From Siderastrea radians (lineage: Eukaryota; Cnidaria; Anthozoa; Scleractinia; Rhizangiidae), in NCBI GenBank assembly GCA_964017195.1, contig OZ024889.1, positions 60,783,858-60,847,857 on the forward strand: a DNA stretch of 64,000 bases, read 5' to 3'. Of the stretch, positions 24,905 through 33,315 are shown piece after piece. A program made the position numbers and the translations under genes. The notes under the pieces are model-generated. The model did no database searches and was not told the DNA's origin. It was given only the letters and a program-made list of their open reading frames with translations. Positions within the stretch are counted from its first letter, which is position 1; each line of letters opens with the position of its first letter.

Positions 24905-27900
24905 TTAGGAATGGAGTCCCTTGTATCCGTACGGGTAGGTTTGAAAGGTGGCAGGATCCACCACTCTCTTGTCGTAGACCAATTGGTACCATTTGTACTC
25001 GGGGAAGGTGTAGAGTTGATAGGTTTTGGGGTTCCGGACAATCTGGTGGGTTTTGACGACTTGGGTTTGTCGGGGTTTCAGGAGGGACTTCTGGATTTCG
25101 TCGAGGACGTTCTGTCGCATGACGTTATAATTCAATTGGCTCTTGCCTTCGCTGTTGAGGCGGAATCCCCTCACTTTGCATTCGACGTGACCCTTGTGGG
25201 TTTGGTAGCCATAGTTCTTGGGACCCGCCGACACGAATTCCACAATGTAGTCGTCGGTGTCCAATTCACTCGTAAAGTCGCCGAGGTAATCGCCCAAGAC
25301 CGGGTTAGGTTGCCCCTCGTCTTGCAGGAAGATGATGGAGTCCGTGTCGTAGTACAAGACACGTTGCCCCAAGGGTTCGAGGGCGGCATAGAGTCGGAGC
25401 CGGGCCCAACAGGTAGTGAACGCGGCCACAAAGATGTTCAGGTTGGGTGACACGGGGATGTCTTCGTCCTGGTACTGGTAATGGACATCCACCAATTGGT
25501 CATTGATAACCGAGACGTGTCGTACGTCCAAAGTACTGGTATCCAAGAAACGGTGGAAGCTTTGAGGGTCGTCAAAGGTTTGGAGTTGGGTTTTGTTGAG
25601 GCGTTGACCAAATTTACCCCACATGGAATTGAGCATCAGTTTGGCCAGGGTGCGGAGCCCTTTATTCACCTCGATTTTGTCGTACTCCAACTGGATGCCT
25701 TCCTGTTCGAAGTACTTTTGGATGTAGGCCTGTTTTTCTTCTTCGGTGTTGACTCCTTGGGGCCATCCACTGGCTTCTTGTTTGATTTTGAGCCACGTGT
25801 TGACGTAGTTTTCGAAGAGCCCCTGGCAGGTCTCGTCAAAATGCCAGACTTCGTAAATGTACTGGACTTGGTACCCAAGCTCGACGGCTTTGGACAATTC
25901 CGGACTGCACCATGTTCCGGTCAGGACACGTTCCTCGTCCGTATGGTTGCATTCGACGGATCTGTCCCAGGGACGTTTGGGCATTTCGTCTTGCACACAC
26001 GTTGCACAGAGGGGAAACAGGAGTTTGCCGTCATGGCGGTAAGGCAGGACAGGATGGTACAGTTCACGCGGAGGCAGGACTTGACATTGGATGAGACCAA
26101 AGTACTGGTGGATGTCGGTGTGACCCGGGGTGGAGATGAAGGTCGGGTGTCCCTTCGGGTAGACACAGGTTTTGTTGACCCATGGGTACAACGAGGTGAC
26201 ATCGATGTAATGGATCTTTTGACTGGGGGTGACATGATGGTACAACTTGACGGCATTGGTACGCCCTCCACAGAACGCGTCGCGTGGATTCAAGGGTGCT
26301 GTGAATTGAAGCTGGGCCACAAACGTCCGGATATCCGAGGAGGTGTCTTTGAGACGTTTCCATTCACATTCCCACATTTGGACGACCGTGTACCCTTGCT
26401 CTTTGAGCCGTTGGATCTTTTGTTGGGTGGTCTCGTAGACATCTTGCATGGTCCGATCAAAGTGGCGTACATGGGGTTCGTGGCGGTTCGGATAACACGT
26501 CTGGCATCCATGGGTAAAACACCCTTGAAATTCGTACACGGTCCGGGTGTCGTGGCAGTACCCATCCACGAAGCCAACGGGCGGGATGCGAACTTCGCCG
26601 GCATTGCCAACATGTTGAATGGTCTGTTCTTGGCTACACCAGGTGAGCCATTCCAGGGCGACGCGGGATTGATTGATGGAGTTGCGCGAACCACGGACGG
26701 GTTCACTGGCGATGCTGTTAGGGATCATCCGGTTCATGCGTAAATCCCGGTTGCAGGCAGAAGCAATGGTGATATGCTCAAATGGATTGAAGCCCGTCAG
26801 GGTTTCAAACAAGCGTTGGAACGTCAGACGCCCTTGTTTCAAGAGGCGTACATCCGATTGGCAGTAGGCCACCAATTCTTTCTGAAAGTCAAAGACTTTG
26901 TCGCGTTGCTGTTGATGCCACGTTTCCAAGGCTTGCTTGCCTTCGGGAGACAGGGTTTCAGGCATGTAGTAATCGAGGGCCGGGACGGGTCCCACGTACG
27001 TTTGGTGGTCGGGGTGGTTGAACTTGTGCGGGAAGTACCCTTTGCAGAGTTCTGTCAAGCCAAAGGGAAAGGCGGACAAAGGCATCTGGAAAAAACTCAA
27101 TGAATCGATGAAACGAAGGCGATCGTGTTTGACTTCCAAGAGTTTACACCCGTTCCGGAGCTGCTCGACGATTCGGTTGTCGTCATAGTATTGATGAAGG
27201 ACAAAATAACCGTCATACCCTTGGAAATTATGAGCGAGGACATTGACTTGTCGTGTGTCGTTGAGGGTCAAGGTATCTAACCATTCCAGGAAATCGCGAA
27301 TGCAATGGTGGCCGGGGAAACACATGGGTTGATCGCTGTCTTCGGTTTCGGCCACAACGAGATTGGCGATGTGTTGTTCCTGGGGTTGCATGGCTTCAAT
27401 ATCAAAAAACACATGCAAAGGGGGCAGGTCGTCGTCGTCCGGGGCGGTTTCTGTGGTTCCTCGTTTCCTCTTTCTTTTCTTCTTGTTGGCTTGAGGTTTG
27501 GGGGCTGTTTGAATAAAACAACGATGCGTTTCCCCGTCCACGTACTCGTGGCAGGAGGGACAATCGATATAGTAGCATCGATGTTTTTCAATCTGGTCTA
27601 ATCCAACGTTCTGTTTACGACAGGCCGGACAGCGACGACGTTGAGAACAGATGGTGGCCTGGGGGTTGCTGGCGGGTTTGCCGGTCGAATCCTTGACGAG
27701 ATGCATTTGGAAACACGTGTCTCCAAAAAAGTCCCGATGGCATTGTTGGCACCGTCGGGTGGCTTTTTGGCCTCGAGGATAGGCTGCCTGGAAATCAGGA
27801 CACTCTTTTTGACGACAGGCCCCGCATTGCTTTTTCTTGTGGCATCGATGCAGTCCCTCGGTGTTGTAGGGTTTCCAACAATGGGCACAGACGTAACTGG

Positions 27901-28942
27901 ACCCGAAAAAGCCCGGTAATCGAGTGATGACATCGTAATGGCCTTGGTGATGCAACAGGATCAGTTGTTTGTCTTGAGGGGCTCCAAAGCTTGTGATGTG
28001 AAAAGATCGATGGGCATCCACCAACAGGATCTGGTAACCGGCCAGGGACGGGGCTTGACTGAAGGCCGTCAAGGCGTCGTAGCTGCAAGGACCTGGAAGG
28101 ACGCAAGCGTCGTCATGGAGCCGCAACGCGAGTTCCCTTTGTAGCGGCCCCTTCCCTTTGCGAATCGATTCCCAATTCGGGTGCTGGTCCACTCTGGCTT
28201 TGGCGACCACAAGGGCTCGAGCACAACAGAGTTCATCTTTATTGTTAATTCGGATGATCGATTTGGAGTTCCTGGTTAACATGGTCATGGTAGGATGGCC
28301 GGGTTTACCACGACGGGGTTTGCCGGTGCCTTGAGGGGCATGATGAACTTGCGTAATGGACAATTGAAACGAATCGTCCATTTCAAATTGTTCGTTGCTG
28401 TTGAGGGCTTGAGCCAAGCGATCGAAGAGGGCTGCCACACGGTCTCCGCCTTCACGCCATTCCCCCGCGCGTAATCCCCAGCCCTGAAAATTATTGTGGA
28501 GCCGATTGGATCCGATGGTAAAGTAAAGGCGATCTTGATCGTGGAGGTCAGGCGTGGTGGTTAACACTTGATTCACCGCTCGACGTAACCCCTCTTGAAG
28601 GGCTTCCGTGATGTTTTGATCTGGAATCAAGTTCCCCCTTTGACGTAACCGGGTAGTGAAATGGCGTTCACGCACCCCCATTCGACGACTCGTCCGATTA
28701 ACAAAGGGTTGGAGTTCAAAGTCAAAGGTTCCGATCGAGGTATCCAACCCTCCTGCTCCACGTTGTGGCGTTCCGATCGAGGCATCCAAATCTCCTGCTC
28801 CACTTTGTTGAAGGAGCCGTGTTTGAAAGGCATATTGTCGTTCCAAATGGACCAACATGTCATGATAGTCTGCTTCATCATCATCACTAGACAGCTGTAG
28901 TCCGAGTAATTGGAGGGCCTCGTGTTCTGGCGGCGAGGCCAT
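24905..28942 (-). CDS. Protein-primed family B DNA polymerase (pPolB)
   Basis: Replicates the linear element from its TIR ends by protein priming. The intact 1345-residue frame starts at ATG 28942. The N-terminal third contains a short repeated (D)LD(A/T)SIGT motif (about residues 50-75), an unassigned domain and cysteine/histidine clusters (CAHC...H..C, CGAC, CPAC, CPSC; about 350-480) suggesting zinc binding. Exonuclease motifs follow: Exo I FFDIEAM (about 512), Exo II NFQGYDGYF (about 575) and Exo III YCQSDVRLL (about 694). Polymerase motifs are A DVTSLYP (about 914), B LNSMWGKFGQR (about 1105) and C YYDTDS (about 1199). All catalytic acids are present. It is the left-most gene, next to the left TIR, and is transcribed outward from the divergent promoter at 28943-29168. 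No frame damage is visible over 4 kb. Confidence 0.97.
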   Translation of the reverse strand: MASPPEHEALQLLGLQLSSDDDEADYHDMLVHLERQYAFQTRLLQQSGAGDLDASIGTPQRGAGGLDTSIGTFDFELQPFVNRTSRRMGVRERHFTTRLRQRGNLIPDQNITEALQEGLRRAVNQVLTTTPDLHDQDRLYFTIGSNRLHNNFQGWGLRAGEWREGGDRVAALFDRLAQALNSNEQFEMDDSFQLSITQVHHAPQGTGKPRRGKPGHPTMTMLTRNSKSIIRINNKDELCCARALVVAKARVDQHPNWESIRKGKGPLQRELALRLHDDACVLPGPCSYDALTAFSQAPSLAGYQILLVDAHRSFHITSFGAPQDKQLILLHHQGHYDVITRLPGFFGSSYVCAHCWKPYNTEGLHRCHKKKQCGACRQKECPDFQAAYPRGQKATRRCQQCHRDFFGDTCFQMHLVKDSTGKPASNPQATICSQRRRCPACRKQNVGLDQIEKHRCYYIDCPSCHEYVDGETHRCFIQTAPKPQANKKKRKRKRGTTETAPDDDDLPPLHVFFDIEAMQPQEQHIANLVVAETEDSDQPMCFPGHHCIRDFLEWLDTLTLNDTRQVNVLAHNFQGYDGYFVLHQYYDDNRIVEQLRNGCKLLEVKHDRLRFIDSLSFFQMPLSAFPFGLTELCKGYFPHKFNHPDHQTYVGPVPALDYYMPETLSPEGKQALETWHQQQRDKVFDFQKELVAYCQSDVRLLKQGRLTFQRLFETLTGFNPFEHITIASACNRDLRMNRMIPNSIASEPVRGSRNSINQSRVALEWLTWCSQEQTIQHVGNAGEVRIPPVGFVDGYCHDTRTVYEFQGCFTHGCQTCYPNRHEPHVRHFDRTMQDVYETTQQKIQRLKEQGYTVVQMWECEWKRLKDTSSDIRTFVAQLQFTAPLNPRDAFCGGRTNAVKLYHHVTPSQKIHYIDVTSLYPWVNKTCVYPKGHPTFISTPGHTDIHQYFGLIQCQVLPPRELYHPVLPYRHDGKLLFPLCATCVQDEMPKRPWDRSVECNHTDEERVLTGTWCSPELSKAVELGYQVQYIYEVWHFDETCQGLFENYVNTWLKIKQEASGWPQGVNTEEEKQAYIQKYFEQEGIQLEYDKIEVNKGLRTLAKLMLNSMWGKFGQRLNKTQLQTFDDPQSFHRFLDTSTLDVRHVSVINDQLVDVHYQYQDEDIPVSPNLNIFVAAFTTCWARLRLYAALEPLGQRVLYYDTDSIIFLQDEGQPNPVLGDYLGDFTSELDTDDYIVEFVSAGPKNYGYQTHKGHVECKVRGFRLNSEGKSQLNYNVMRQNVLDEIQKSLLKPRQTQVVKTHQIVRNPKTYQLYTFPEYKWYQLVYDKRVVDPATFQTYPYGYKGLHS

Positions 28943-29168
28943 GATCAGATGACTCAGCTGGCGGCCGGGGCTCTGTTTTTATAGAGAAAAAAGGGTCACG
29001 TGAAGAAAAGCAGGAGCCAATCACAAGCAGGCCCCACGGGGCCTCTGGGAGGGGTGGGACGGGGTGGGGGGACCCCCCTCCCCCCTCCCTAGTGGGGGTC
29101 CATAGGGCATCACGGGAACAAATAAGCCCCTATAAAAGAAATCGAACCTCCGGCTGAGTCATCTCAAA
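28943..29168. promoter_or_regulatory. Divergent promoter between polymerase and overlapping early genes
   Basis: On the minus strand CTATAAAAAC lies about 35 bases before the polymerase ATG. On the plus strand CCTATAAAAG (about 29129-29138) lies about 35 bases before ATG 29169. Between them are a CCAAT box (GAGCCAATCAC), a CACGTG-like site and a G/C-rich tract (GGGGTGGGGGGACCCCC). A very similar tract lies in the promoter at 44436-44686. Confidence 0.75.
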
Positions 29169-29600
29169 ATGGAGGTTGCTCATGAAGAGTTGTTGGAAGA
29201 GTTGAAAGAATTTGAACTGGATTTAGAAGTGGAGGACATCTTAAAGAAAGTCAGGGCGGAGTTGGTGCTGGACCAAGACGTTACAGCCTTTGGAGAGCAG
29301 CTCAAACAGGCAGCTCAGGCAACCCGGGCAGCACGAGCCACCTGCTTCCACCCCTTGTGCTACCCTCAACACACCTGCGACTGGTTTATCGAGGGGCTGG
29401 ATTATTGTTGCTCGTATTGGCGCTACCAATTTAAACGGCCAGATACCCCTCCGCCAGTACCGCCACCCTCTCCCGATGTCGACCGAAAGAGAGTTGCGCC
29501 CCCGCAGAGCCCCCGTCAAGTACCGAGAAAGCGACAACGCTGCCGAGCCCAAACGGACAGCCCTCCGAGTGGCCCAAAGAGCCCGGCGGGTGGAGACTGA
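29169..29600 (+). CDS. Small cysteine-containing early-type protein (oncoid-like candidate)
   Basis: The 143-residue protein starts at the first ATG after the TATA box. An acidic, leucine-rich helical N-terminus (about 1-45) is followed by a cysteine cluster C-x4-C-x5-C-x9-CC (about 60-85) with aromatic residues (CDWF, CCSYWRYQF). A proline-rich, basic tail follows. Adintoviruses carry small genes at this kind of place that have been compared with DNA tumour virus oncogenes. The cysteine/aromatic pattern recalls zinc-binding small regulatory proteins of that group, but no LxCxE motif is present. The last 125 bases overlap the next gene in another frame. Function is inferred only. Confidence 0.6.
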   Translation: MEVAHEELLEELKEFELDLEVEDILKKVRAELVLDQDVTAFGEQLKQAAQATRAARATCFHPLCYPQHTCDWFIEGLDYCCSYWRYQFKRPDTPPPVPPPSPDVDRKRVAPPQSPRQVPRKRQRCRAQTDSPPSGPKSPAGGD

Positions 29601-29696
29601 CAGGTGCTACCAGGCATCGCATCGACCCCAGCTCCCGATGTCGACCGAAAGAGAGTTGCGCCCCCGCAGAGCCCCCGTCAAGTACCACGAAAGCGA

Positions 29697-29741
<45 letters not shown>

Positions 29742-29830
29742 TGACCCCGAATGGACAACCCACCGAGCGGTCCAAAGAGCCCGGCGGGTGGAGACTGACA
29801 GGCGCTACCGGGCATCGCATCGACCCCAGC
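29469..29830. repeat. Tandem duplication of about 160 bp within overlapping genes
   Basis: The unit starting CTCCCGATGTCGACCGAAAG (29469) recurs at 29633. In the second copy, a (GAC)n expansion (about 29696-29742) separates its two halves. It duplicates the arginine-rich module of the 350-residue protein. Confidence 0.88.
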
Positions 29831-30528
29831 GGACGGAGATCCAAAAGCGTTACCGGGCAAAGCACCGAGAGCGCTTGGCGGAGGCCAATAAGCGTTACAG
29901 AGAACAACATCGAGACCGCATAAGGGAGAAAAACAGGCAGTACTTTAAAGCCAATCAGGAACGGCTCCTGGCGCGTCAGCAACAATATCGAGAGAGCCGT
30001 CGAGAGGAGTTGAGGGAGAAACAGCGACGATATCGAGAGAGCCGTCGAGAGGAGTTGAGGGAGAAACAGAGGCAGCGTAATGCCAGTCGTCGGGAGCTGG
30101 CGAGGGAGCAAAACAGGATTCGAAAAGCCCGTTTTCGGGCGAAAAAGAGAATGGAGAAGTTGATGACGTTAACCATCCCCCTGACGGATTGTCAGACATC
30201 CATGCCTGTGACGGCGTATGTCCAAGCCTTTTGTGACTCGCTGGACTCTGGGGATACGAACGTACCGCCCCCGGAATCCTTTCTTCAACTCCTTGAGGAG
30301 GAGGAGGAGTGTCCTACGCGACTTGATTTGGGGACTATGCAAGTCAGCGAACCCTCTGACTGTAACGATCTTTCATTTTCGCAGGATTTATTGTCACCCG
30401 ACGAGTGGGAGCAGGTCATGGACGATGTGCAGGATTTTGATGTGGAGGCCTTCGTTGATGATGATTGGTTGGAGAACATGACGTCATCCGACGAGGGCGT
30501 CGATTTGATGTATGATTTAGTGTCTTAA
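29476..30528 (+). CDS. Basic repeat protein with acidic C-terminus, possible transcription regulator
   Basis: The 350-residue frame begins at ATG 29476, inside the previous gene; the frame is open further upstream but only from non-ATG codons. The N-terminus is an arginine-rich module present twice (MSTERELRPRRAP...). A run of 15-16 aspartates encoded by (GAC)n follows the second module. Then come tandem basic coiled-coil units (RYRESRREELREKQR, about residues 160-270) and an acidic C-terminus rich in D, E and S (ending VDLMYDLVS) that looks like an activation domain. Translation would need leaky scanning or splicing from the upstream gene. I infer a nucleic-acid-binding regulator; no named family is recognised. 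Confidence 0.6.
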
Positions 30529-30811
30529 CCCTCGTTTCCGTCATTTGGCAGAACATGCAATCGTTTTCCGTAATTTTGGCAGAACATTCAATCGTGACAT
30601 TGTGGTAGAACGTTTGGAGGAATCAAAGAGACAGTGACTGACATTTTATCAACGTGGATCATTTTGTCTACACCACAAGGGGTTCTCCAGAATCCTGTTT
30701 GAGAATCCTGTTGGACACTACATCTTTGTTTGAGACAGTACAACGAACCAATCAGACATTTTCATTTTTTATTTACACAACATGTAACTGGGGGGTGTCA
30801 TTAAAGTTTTT
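30529..30811. other. Convergent 3' region with short repeats
   Basis: This lies between the stop of the plus-strand regulator-type gene and the stop of the PLA2 gene. A TTGGCAGAACAT-CAATCGT motif occurs twice (about 30545-30595), with a weaker third copy. Poly-A-signal-like ATTAAA lies near 30801. No gene seen. Confidence 0.5.
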
Positions 30812-31180
30812 TTACAATTTTAAACGTTTCTTGGCTTGCATGATTTTTTTGACCACCCGTTCCGTCTTGGTTTTCTTGCCGGGTAAGTGATCAATGGCTT
30901 GGATCATCTTGGTATCGGCTTTCCATTTGTCTTGCAAATTCTTGGCACGGCTGTAATCAATGTCGTGTTGTTTCGCAATTTGGTCCAAGCGATTGATGCC
31001 GGGATCCCCTCGTTTCAGACGTTTGGCTAAATGGGTGCCAGGGCCCATGTACTGATAGCCAGGCCAATGAAATTCTTTGCCGGTTTTGGCAATCCATTTT
31101 TGGACATCCAAGGCCCCTCCTCGTTGGGGGCGTTTCCTTTTCATACCCCTTCTCCTCCTCCTCCTCCTCTGGGTGGGCAT
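30812..31180 (-). CDS. Parvovirus-type phospholipase A2 protein
   Basis: The 122-residue protein has a very basic leader (MPTQ followed by seven arginines) ending in PQRGG. A compact PLA2 domain follows: calcium-loop motif YMGPGT (about residues 43-48) and catalytic HDIDY (about 74-78). A lysine-rich tail ends the protein. This domain in parvovirus VP1 lets incoming capsids escape endosomes, and related domains are known in adintoviruses. The leader looks like a virion packaging signal, so a minor capsid or core-associated protein is likely. Both catalytic residues (H, D) are intact. It starts two bases after the stop of the next upstream gene, in a tight minus-strand gene string. Confidence 0.88.
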   Translation of the reverse strand: MPTQRRRRRRRGMKRKRPQRGGALDVQKWIAKTGKEFHWPGYQYMGPGTHLAKRLKRGDPGINRLDQIAKQHDIDYSRAKNLQDKWKADTKMIQAIDHLPGKKTKTERVVKKIMQAKKRLKL

Positions 31181-31182
31181 GT

Positions 31183-31863
31183 TTATTCAGTGTCGTAATC
31201 CAATCGACGTCGTAACTTTTTGCCTCGGTGCCAATCTTCCCAACCGGGTAAGGGTTTTAATGCTTGTACTTCGCGGGAGACGCCTTTGCCTTTGCCTTTG
31301 CCTTTGCCTTTGCCTTTGCCTTTGCCTTTTGCCTTTGCCCAAGGACTCTCGGCTAATTTTTTTTCCAAGGTCTTGCGCTGTTCTCGAATGGCTTTTAAAC
31401 GCGACCGGATATCCCCTCGACTGGTGGATGGGGCCTCTTTCTTGAGAATGGGAATCTTACTGGTGGTGGCTGCTCCTTTGCCTTTCTTGGTGGCAGGGGT
31501 AATGGGTGGTTTGGGCGTCGACGGGCTGCCTTTTATCATGCGCTTCAACCATTGTTCCACGGGTCCCGTCACCAAATCCCCGGCTTCTTCCTCTTCTTCG
31601 CCTGGCGGACCACCCGGTGCACCCACTCCCACGCCTCCGGGAAATTGACGAATGCGTTTGGTTAACTTGGTTAATTCTTGACTCAACGGTTTGGTTTGAG
31701 CATTGACTAGGGCCGGGGGCAATTGGGGGTTGGCTAACAACACATGTTTTTGGGCGGCGAGCGTGGCGGCTTTGTTCAACAAGGCATTTTCGGTGAGTTC
31801 TCCTTTGTAATATTGAATGAGTTGTTCCAAGTCCTTGTGGGGAATCATGTAGACCTCGTCCAT
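31183..31863 (-). CDS. Hypothetical virion-associated protein with (KG)n tract
   Basis: The 226-residue protein begins MDEVYMIPHKDLEQL, then a helical N-terminal region (to about 75), a Gly/Pro linker with five glutamates, a conserved-looking amphipathic segment (EQWLKRMIKG) and a basic half. A hexanucleotide repeat (GGCAAA/TTTGCC, about 31281-31330) encodes a Lys-Gly run. The protein ends RRLDYDTE. I do not recognise a family, but position among capsid genes and its basic character suggest a minor virion or core protein. The first 19 bases overlap the preceding gene. Confidence 0.65.
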   Translation of the reverse strand: MDEVYMIPHKDLEQLIQYYKGELTENALLNKAATLAAQKHVLLANPQLPPALVNAQTKPLSQELTKLTKRIRQFPGGVGVGAPGGPPGEEEEEAGDLVTGPVEQWLKRMIKGSPSTPKPPITPATKKGKGAATTSKIPILKKEAPSTSRGDIRSRLKAIREQRKTLEKKLAESPWAKAKGKGKGKGKGKGKGKGVSREVQALKPLPGWEDWHRGKKLRRRLDYDTE

Positions 31864-32072
31864 CGTTGACTACAGTCGGAGCAAAGTTCCCCGTCTTCTA
31901 TCTCACGACAGCTCTCACAAAGACGGGACTTTAACATATGTTGGTACTCTCGATACAACAGGCGATATTTATGCTTCCAATAAGAACAGGCGTCTTTCCA
32001 CTGGTCGGTGGCCCGATTGGCGTCTTGTAACAGACGCATCCACGTGGCAAGCGTTAACGAAGACATTGACAT
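31845..32072 (-). CDS. Small protein with C-terminal cysteine knuckles
   Basis: Start taken at ATG 32072 (the frame extends upstream only to a GTG). About 75 residues, helical and aromatic-rich (WKDACSYWKHKYRLLYREY), ending in CESCREIEDGELCSDC, a possible four-cysteine zinc site. It overlaps the stop of the upstream gene by 19 bases and the start of the downstream gene by 19 bases. Function unknown. Confidence 0.55.
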   Translation of the reverse strand: MSMSSLTLATWMRLLQDANRATDQWKDACSYWKHKYRLLYREYQHMLKSRLCESCREIEDGELCSDCSQRWTRST

Positions 32073-32364
32073 AACACGTGATGGAGTCCTTGAAATAAGC
32101 CGCGTCCTTTTTGTTGGACTAACCACTGACGACGTTTTTTGACGGAATGTCGACGACGTCCCAAATCGCGTAGCACCTTTTTATAGGGTTGAAGTTTAGC
32201 CAGCATGGGGGGTGTGACGGGAATCTTGTTTTTTAAGAAGTTCAAGACCAGTTCACTCACAGCATTGATTTGATCGGCATTGGCATGTTGTAACAACGTT
32301 TGGAACCATTGGCTTCTTGTAACATGGACCGTAAAAACGGGAATTGACGGCGAAGACGTTGCAT
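32054..32364 (-). pseudogene. Small conserved Polinton protein with a frame break
   Basis: The first segment starts at ATG 32364 (MQRLRRQFPFLRSML). The second, in a different frame, contains HANADQINAVSEL and KKRRQWLVQQKGRG. The style of both segments matches one small basic protein common in animal Polintons. The total length is one base short of a multiple of three, and the frame change lies about 32305-32320. Role unknown; perhaps a core protein. The break could be real or an assembly error. Confidence 0.6.
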
Positions 32365-32367
32365 CTT

Positions 32368-32541
32368 TTACCGATGACGGCGACGATACCGTTGATTGGC
32401 TTTTTGGATCGTGCGTTTTATACGTTTATCCGTTTCCAAGGCCACGGCTTTCCCTAATCCCGTCAGGGCGGGGACCAATAGATTTAAAAAACCGCCTCGT
32501 TGACGACGTCGTCGTCGTCGTCTTCTCCTCAAGAATACCAT
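32368..32541 (-). CDS. Arginine-rich miniprotein with RQRGG motif (57 aa)
   Basis: Starts at ATG 32541, stops at TAA 32370-32368, four bases before the next ATG. It has a run of eight arginines followed by QRGGF, then a hydrophobic segment (LLVPALTGLGKAVAL) and a basic tail. This layout recalls adenovirus core peptide pX/mu precursors. It is strikingly parallel to the 62-residue protein at 37597-37785. Likely condenses DNA in the virion. Confidence 0.7.
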   Translation of the reverse strand: MVFLRRRRRRRRRQRGGFLNLLVPALTGLGKAVALETDKRIKRTIQKANQRYRRRHR

Positions 32542-32708
32542 GAGTGCGACAAGACACGTTGAAGGGCTTTGTTTTGGTTGATGAGGTCTTGCGTCTCTTT
32601 ATAGCCTTGACGGGTATTGCGTTTTAAATCGGCCCACCAGCCCCCGCCTTGTTGTCGTGTTCTTCTTTTTCTTCGTCGTCGTCGTCGTCGTCTTCGTTGG
32701 ACGGCCAT
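32529..32708 (-). CDS. Arginine-rich miniprotein encoded inside the 2TM gene (59 aa)
   Basis: ATG 32708 to TGA 32531-32529. It begins MAVQ and eight arginines, then KRRTRQQGGGWW, then a helical tail. It overlaps the last about 85 bases of the 2TM gene in another frame, so the same (GAC)n/(CGA)n tract is read as aspartates there and arginines here. It also overlaps the next miniprotein's start by 13 bases. The R-run plus QGG pattern shared with other core-like proteins of the element supports it being real. Confidence 0.65.
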   Translation of the reverse strand: MAVQRRRRRRRRRKRRTRQQGGGWWADLKRNTRQGYKETQDLINQNKALQRVLSHSWYS

Positions 32709-33313
32709 GGTTCTAAGAGTGTGGGACTGGGAGGGAGGGGCTTTTTATGGATCCAATAGTCTTTGGGTCTCAAGGGACGAGGACATCCGTCCACATAGCA
32801 TAGGGCTTCCACGGGTTGGTACACAAAATGACCATGGTACTCTTGGACACATCGTTTGGGTAAGGGAGGAGTGAAATCCACAATGGTATCATCCAACGTT
32901 TGCATCTTGATTAAAAATCCTTCCAGGTCCTCCAAGGGAACACCCCGCCCATAGGTTTTCAATTCGGTCAAGGCTTTGGCATAGGTGGTAAACGCAAACC
33001 GACTCATGGTCACTTTAAATCGGTATTGTTTAAAATCATTCCATCCTTTGACCACTGTGCCCACGGCCGCCAAACAGGCCACCAACATGCTGTTGTCCAA
33101 CAGGGGGCCAGCAATCATGCCGGCGGCCATCAGGAGTAACGCCAGGCCATTGAACAAGGCATTGATACACTTGTAATGATTCAACATTTTGCGATAACAC
33201 CACCATTGTTGATGGTAAAAGGCATACAACGAATCCATACGTTGTAACAATTCGGGTGGCAAGGGGACGCCAGGACGTCGGGATCCATTCAATAACGACA
33301 CGACGGTTTTCAT
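32624..33313 (-). CDS. Two-transmembrane protein, SLATT-like
   Basis: Start chosen at ATG 33313, five bases from the upstream stop. About 229 residues. An aromatic N-terminal helix (YAFYHQQWWCYRKMLNHY) is followed by two hydrophobic helices (about 48-70 and 74-90, with LLLMAAGMIAGPLL and MLVACLAAVGTVV). Next comes a conserved-looking helix (GWNDFKQYRFKVTMSRFAFTTYAKAL), a long hydrophilic part and an acidic tail from a (GAC)n tract. The two-TM plus W/R/Y-containing helix layout resembles SLATT domains, predicted membrane-perturbing effectors partnered with SLOG or nucleotidyltransferase sensors in bacteria. The match is by eye only. Alternatively it is a viral membrane or minor capsid protein. 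Confidence 0.6.
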   Translation of the reverse strand: MKTVVSLLNGSRRPGVPLPPELLQRMDSLYAFYHQQWWCYRKMLNHYKCINALFNGLALLLMAAGMIAGPLLDNSMLVACLAAVGTVVKGWNDFKQYRFKVTMSRFAFTTYAKALTELKTYGRGVPLEDLEGFLIKMQTLDDTIVDFTPPLPKRCVQEYHGHFVYQPVEALCYVDGCPRPLRPKDYWIHKKPLPPSPTLLEPWPSNEDDDDDDEEKEEHDNKAGAGGPI

Positions 33314-33315
33314 CC

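Noticed and set aside
25481..26743. 420-codon open frame on the plus strand opposite the polymerase gene
   Set aside because: Mirror of the strong codon bias of the polymerase; no promoter, no domain, and it covers the catalytic region of an obvious gene.
29169..29600. LxCxE retinoblastoma-binding motif in the early-type protein
   Set aside because: Looked for and not present; only a cysteine/aromatic cluster is seen, so no tumour-antigen-like function is claimed.
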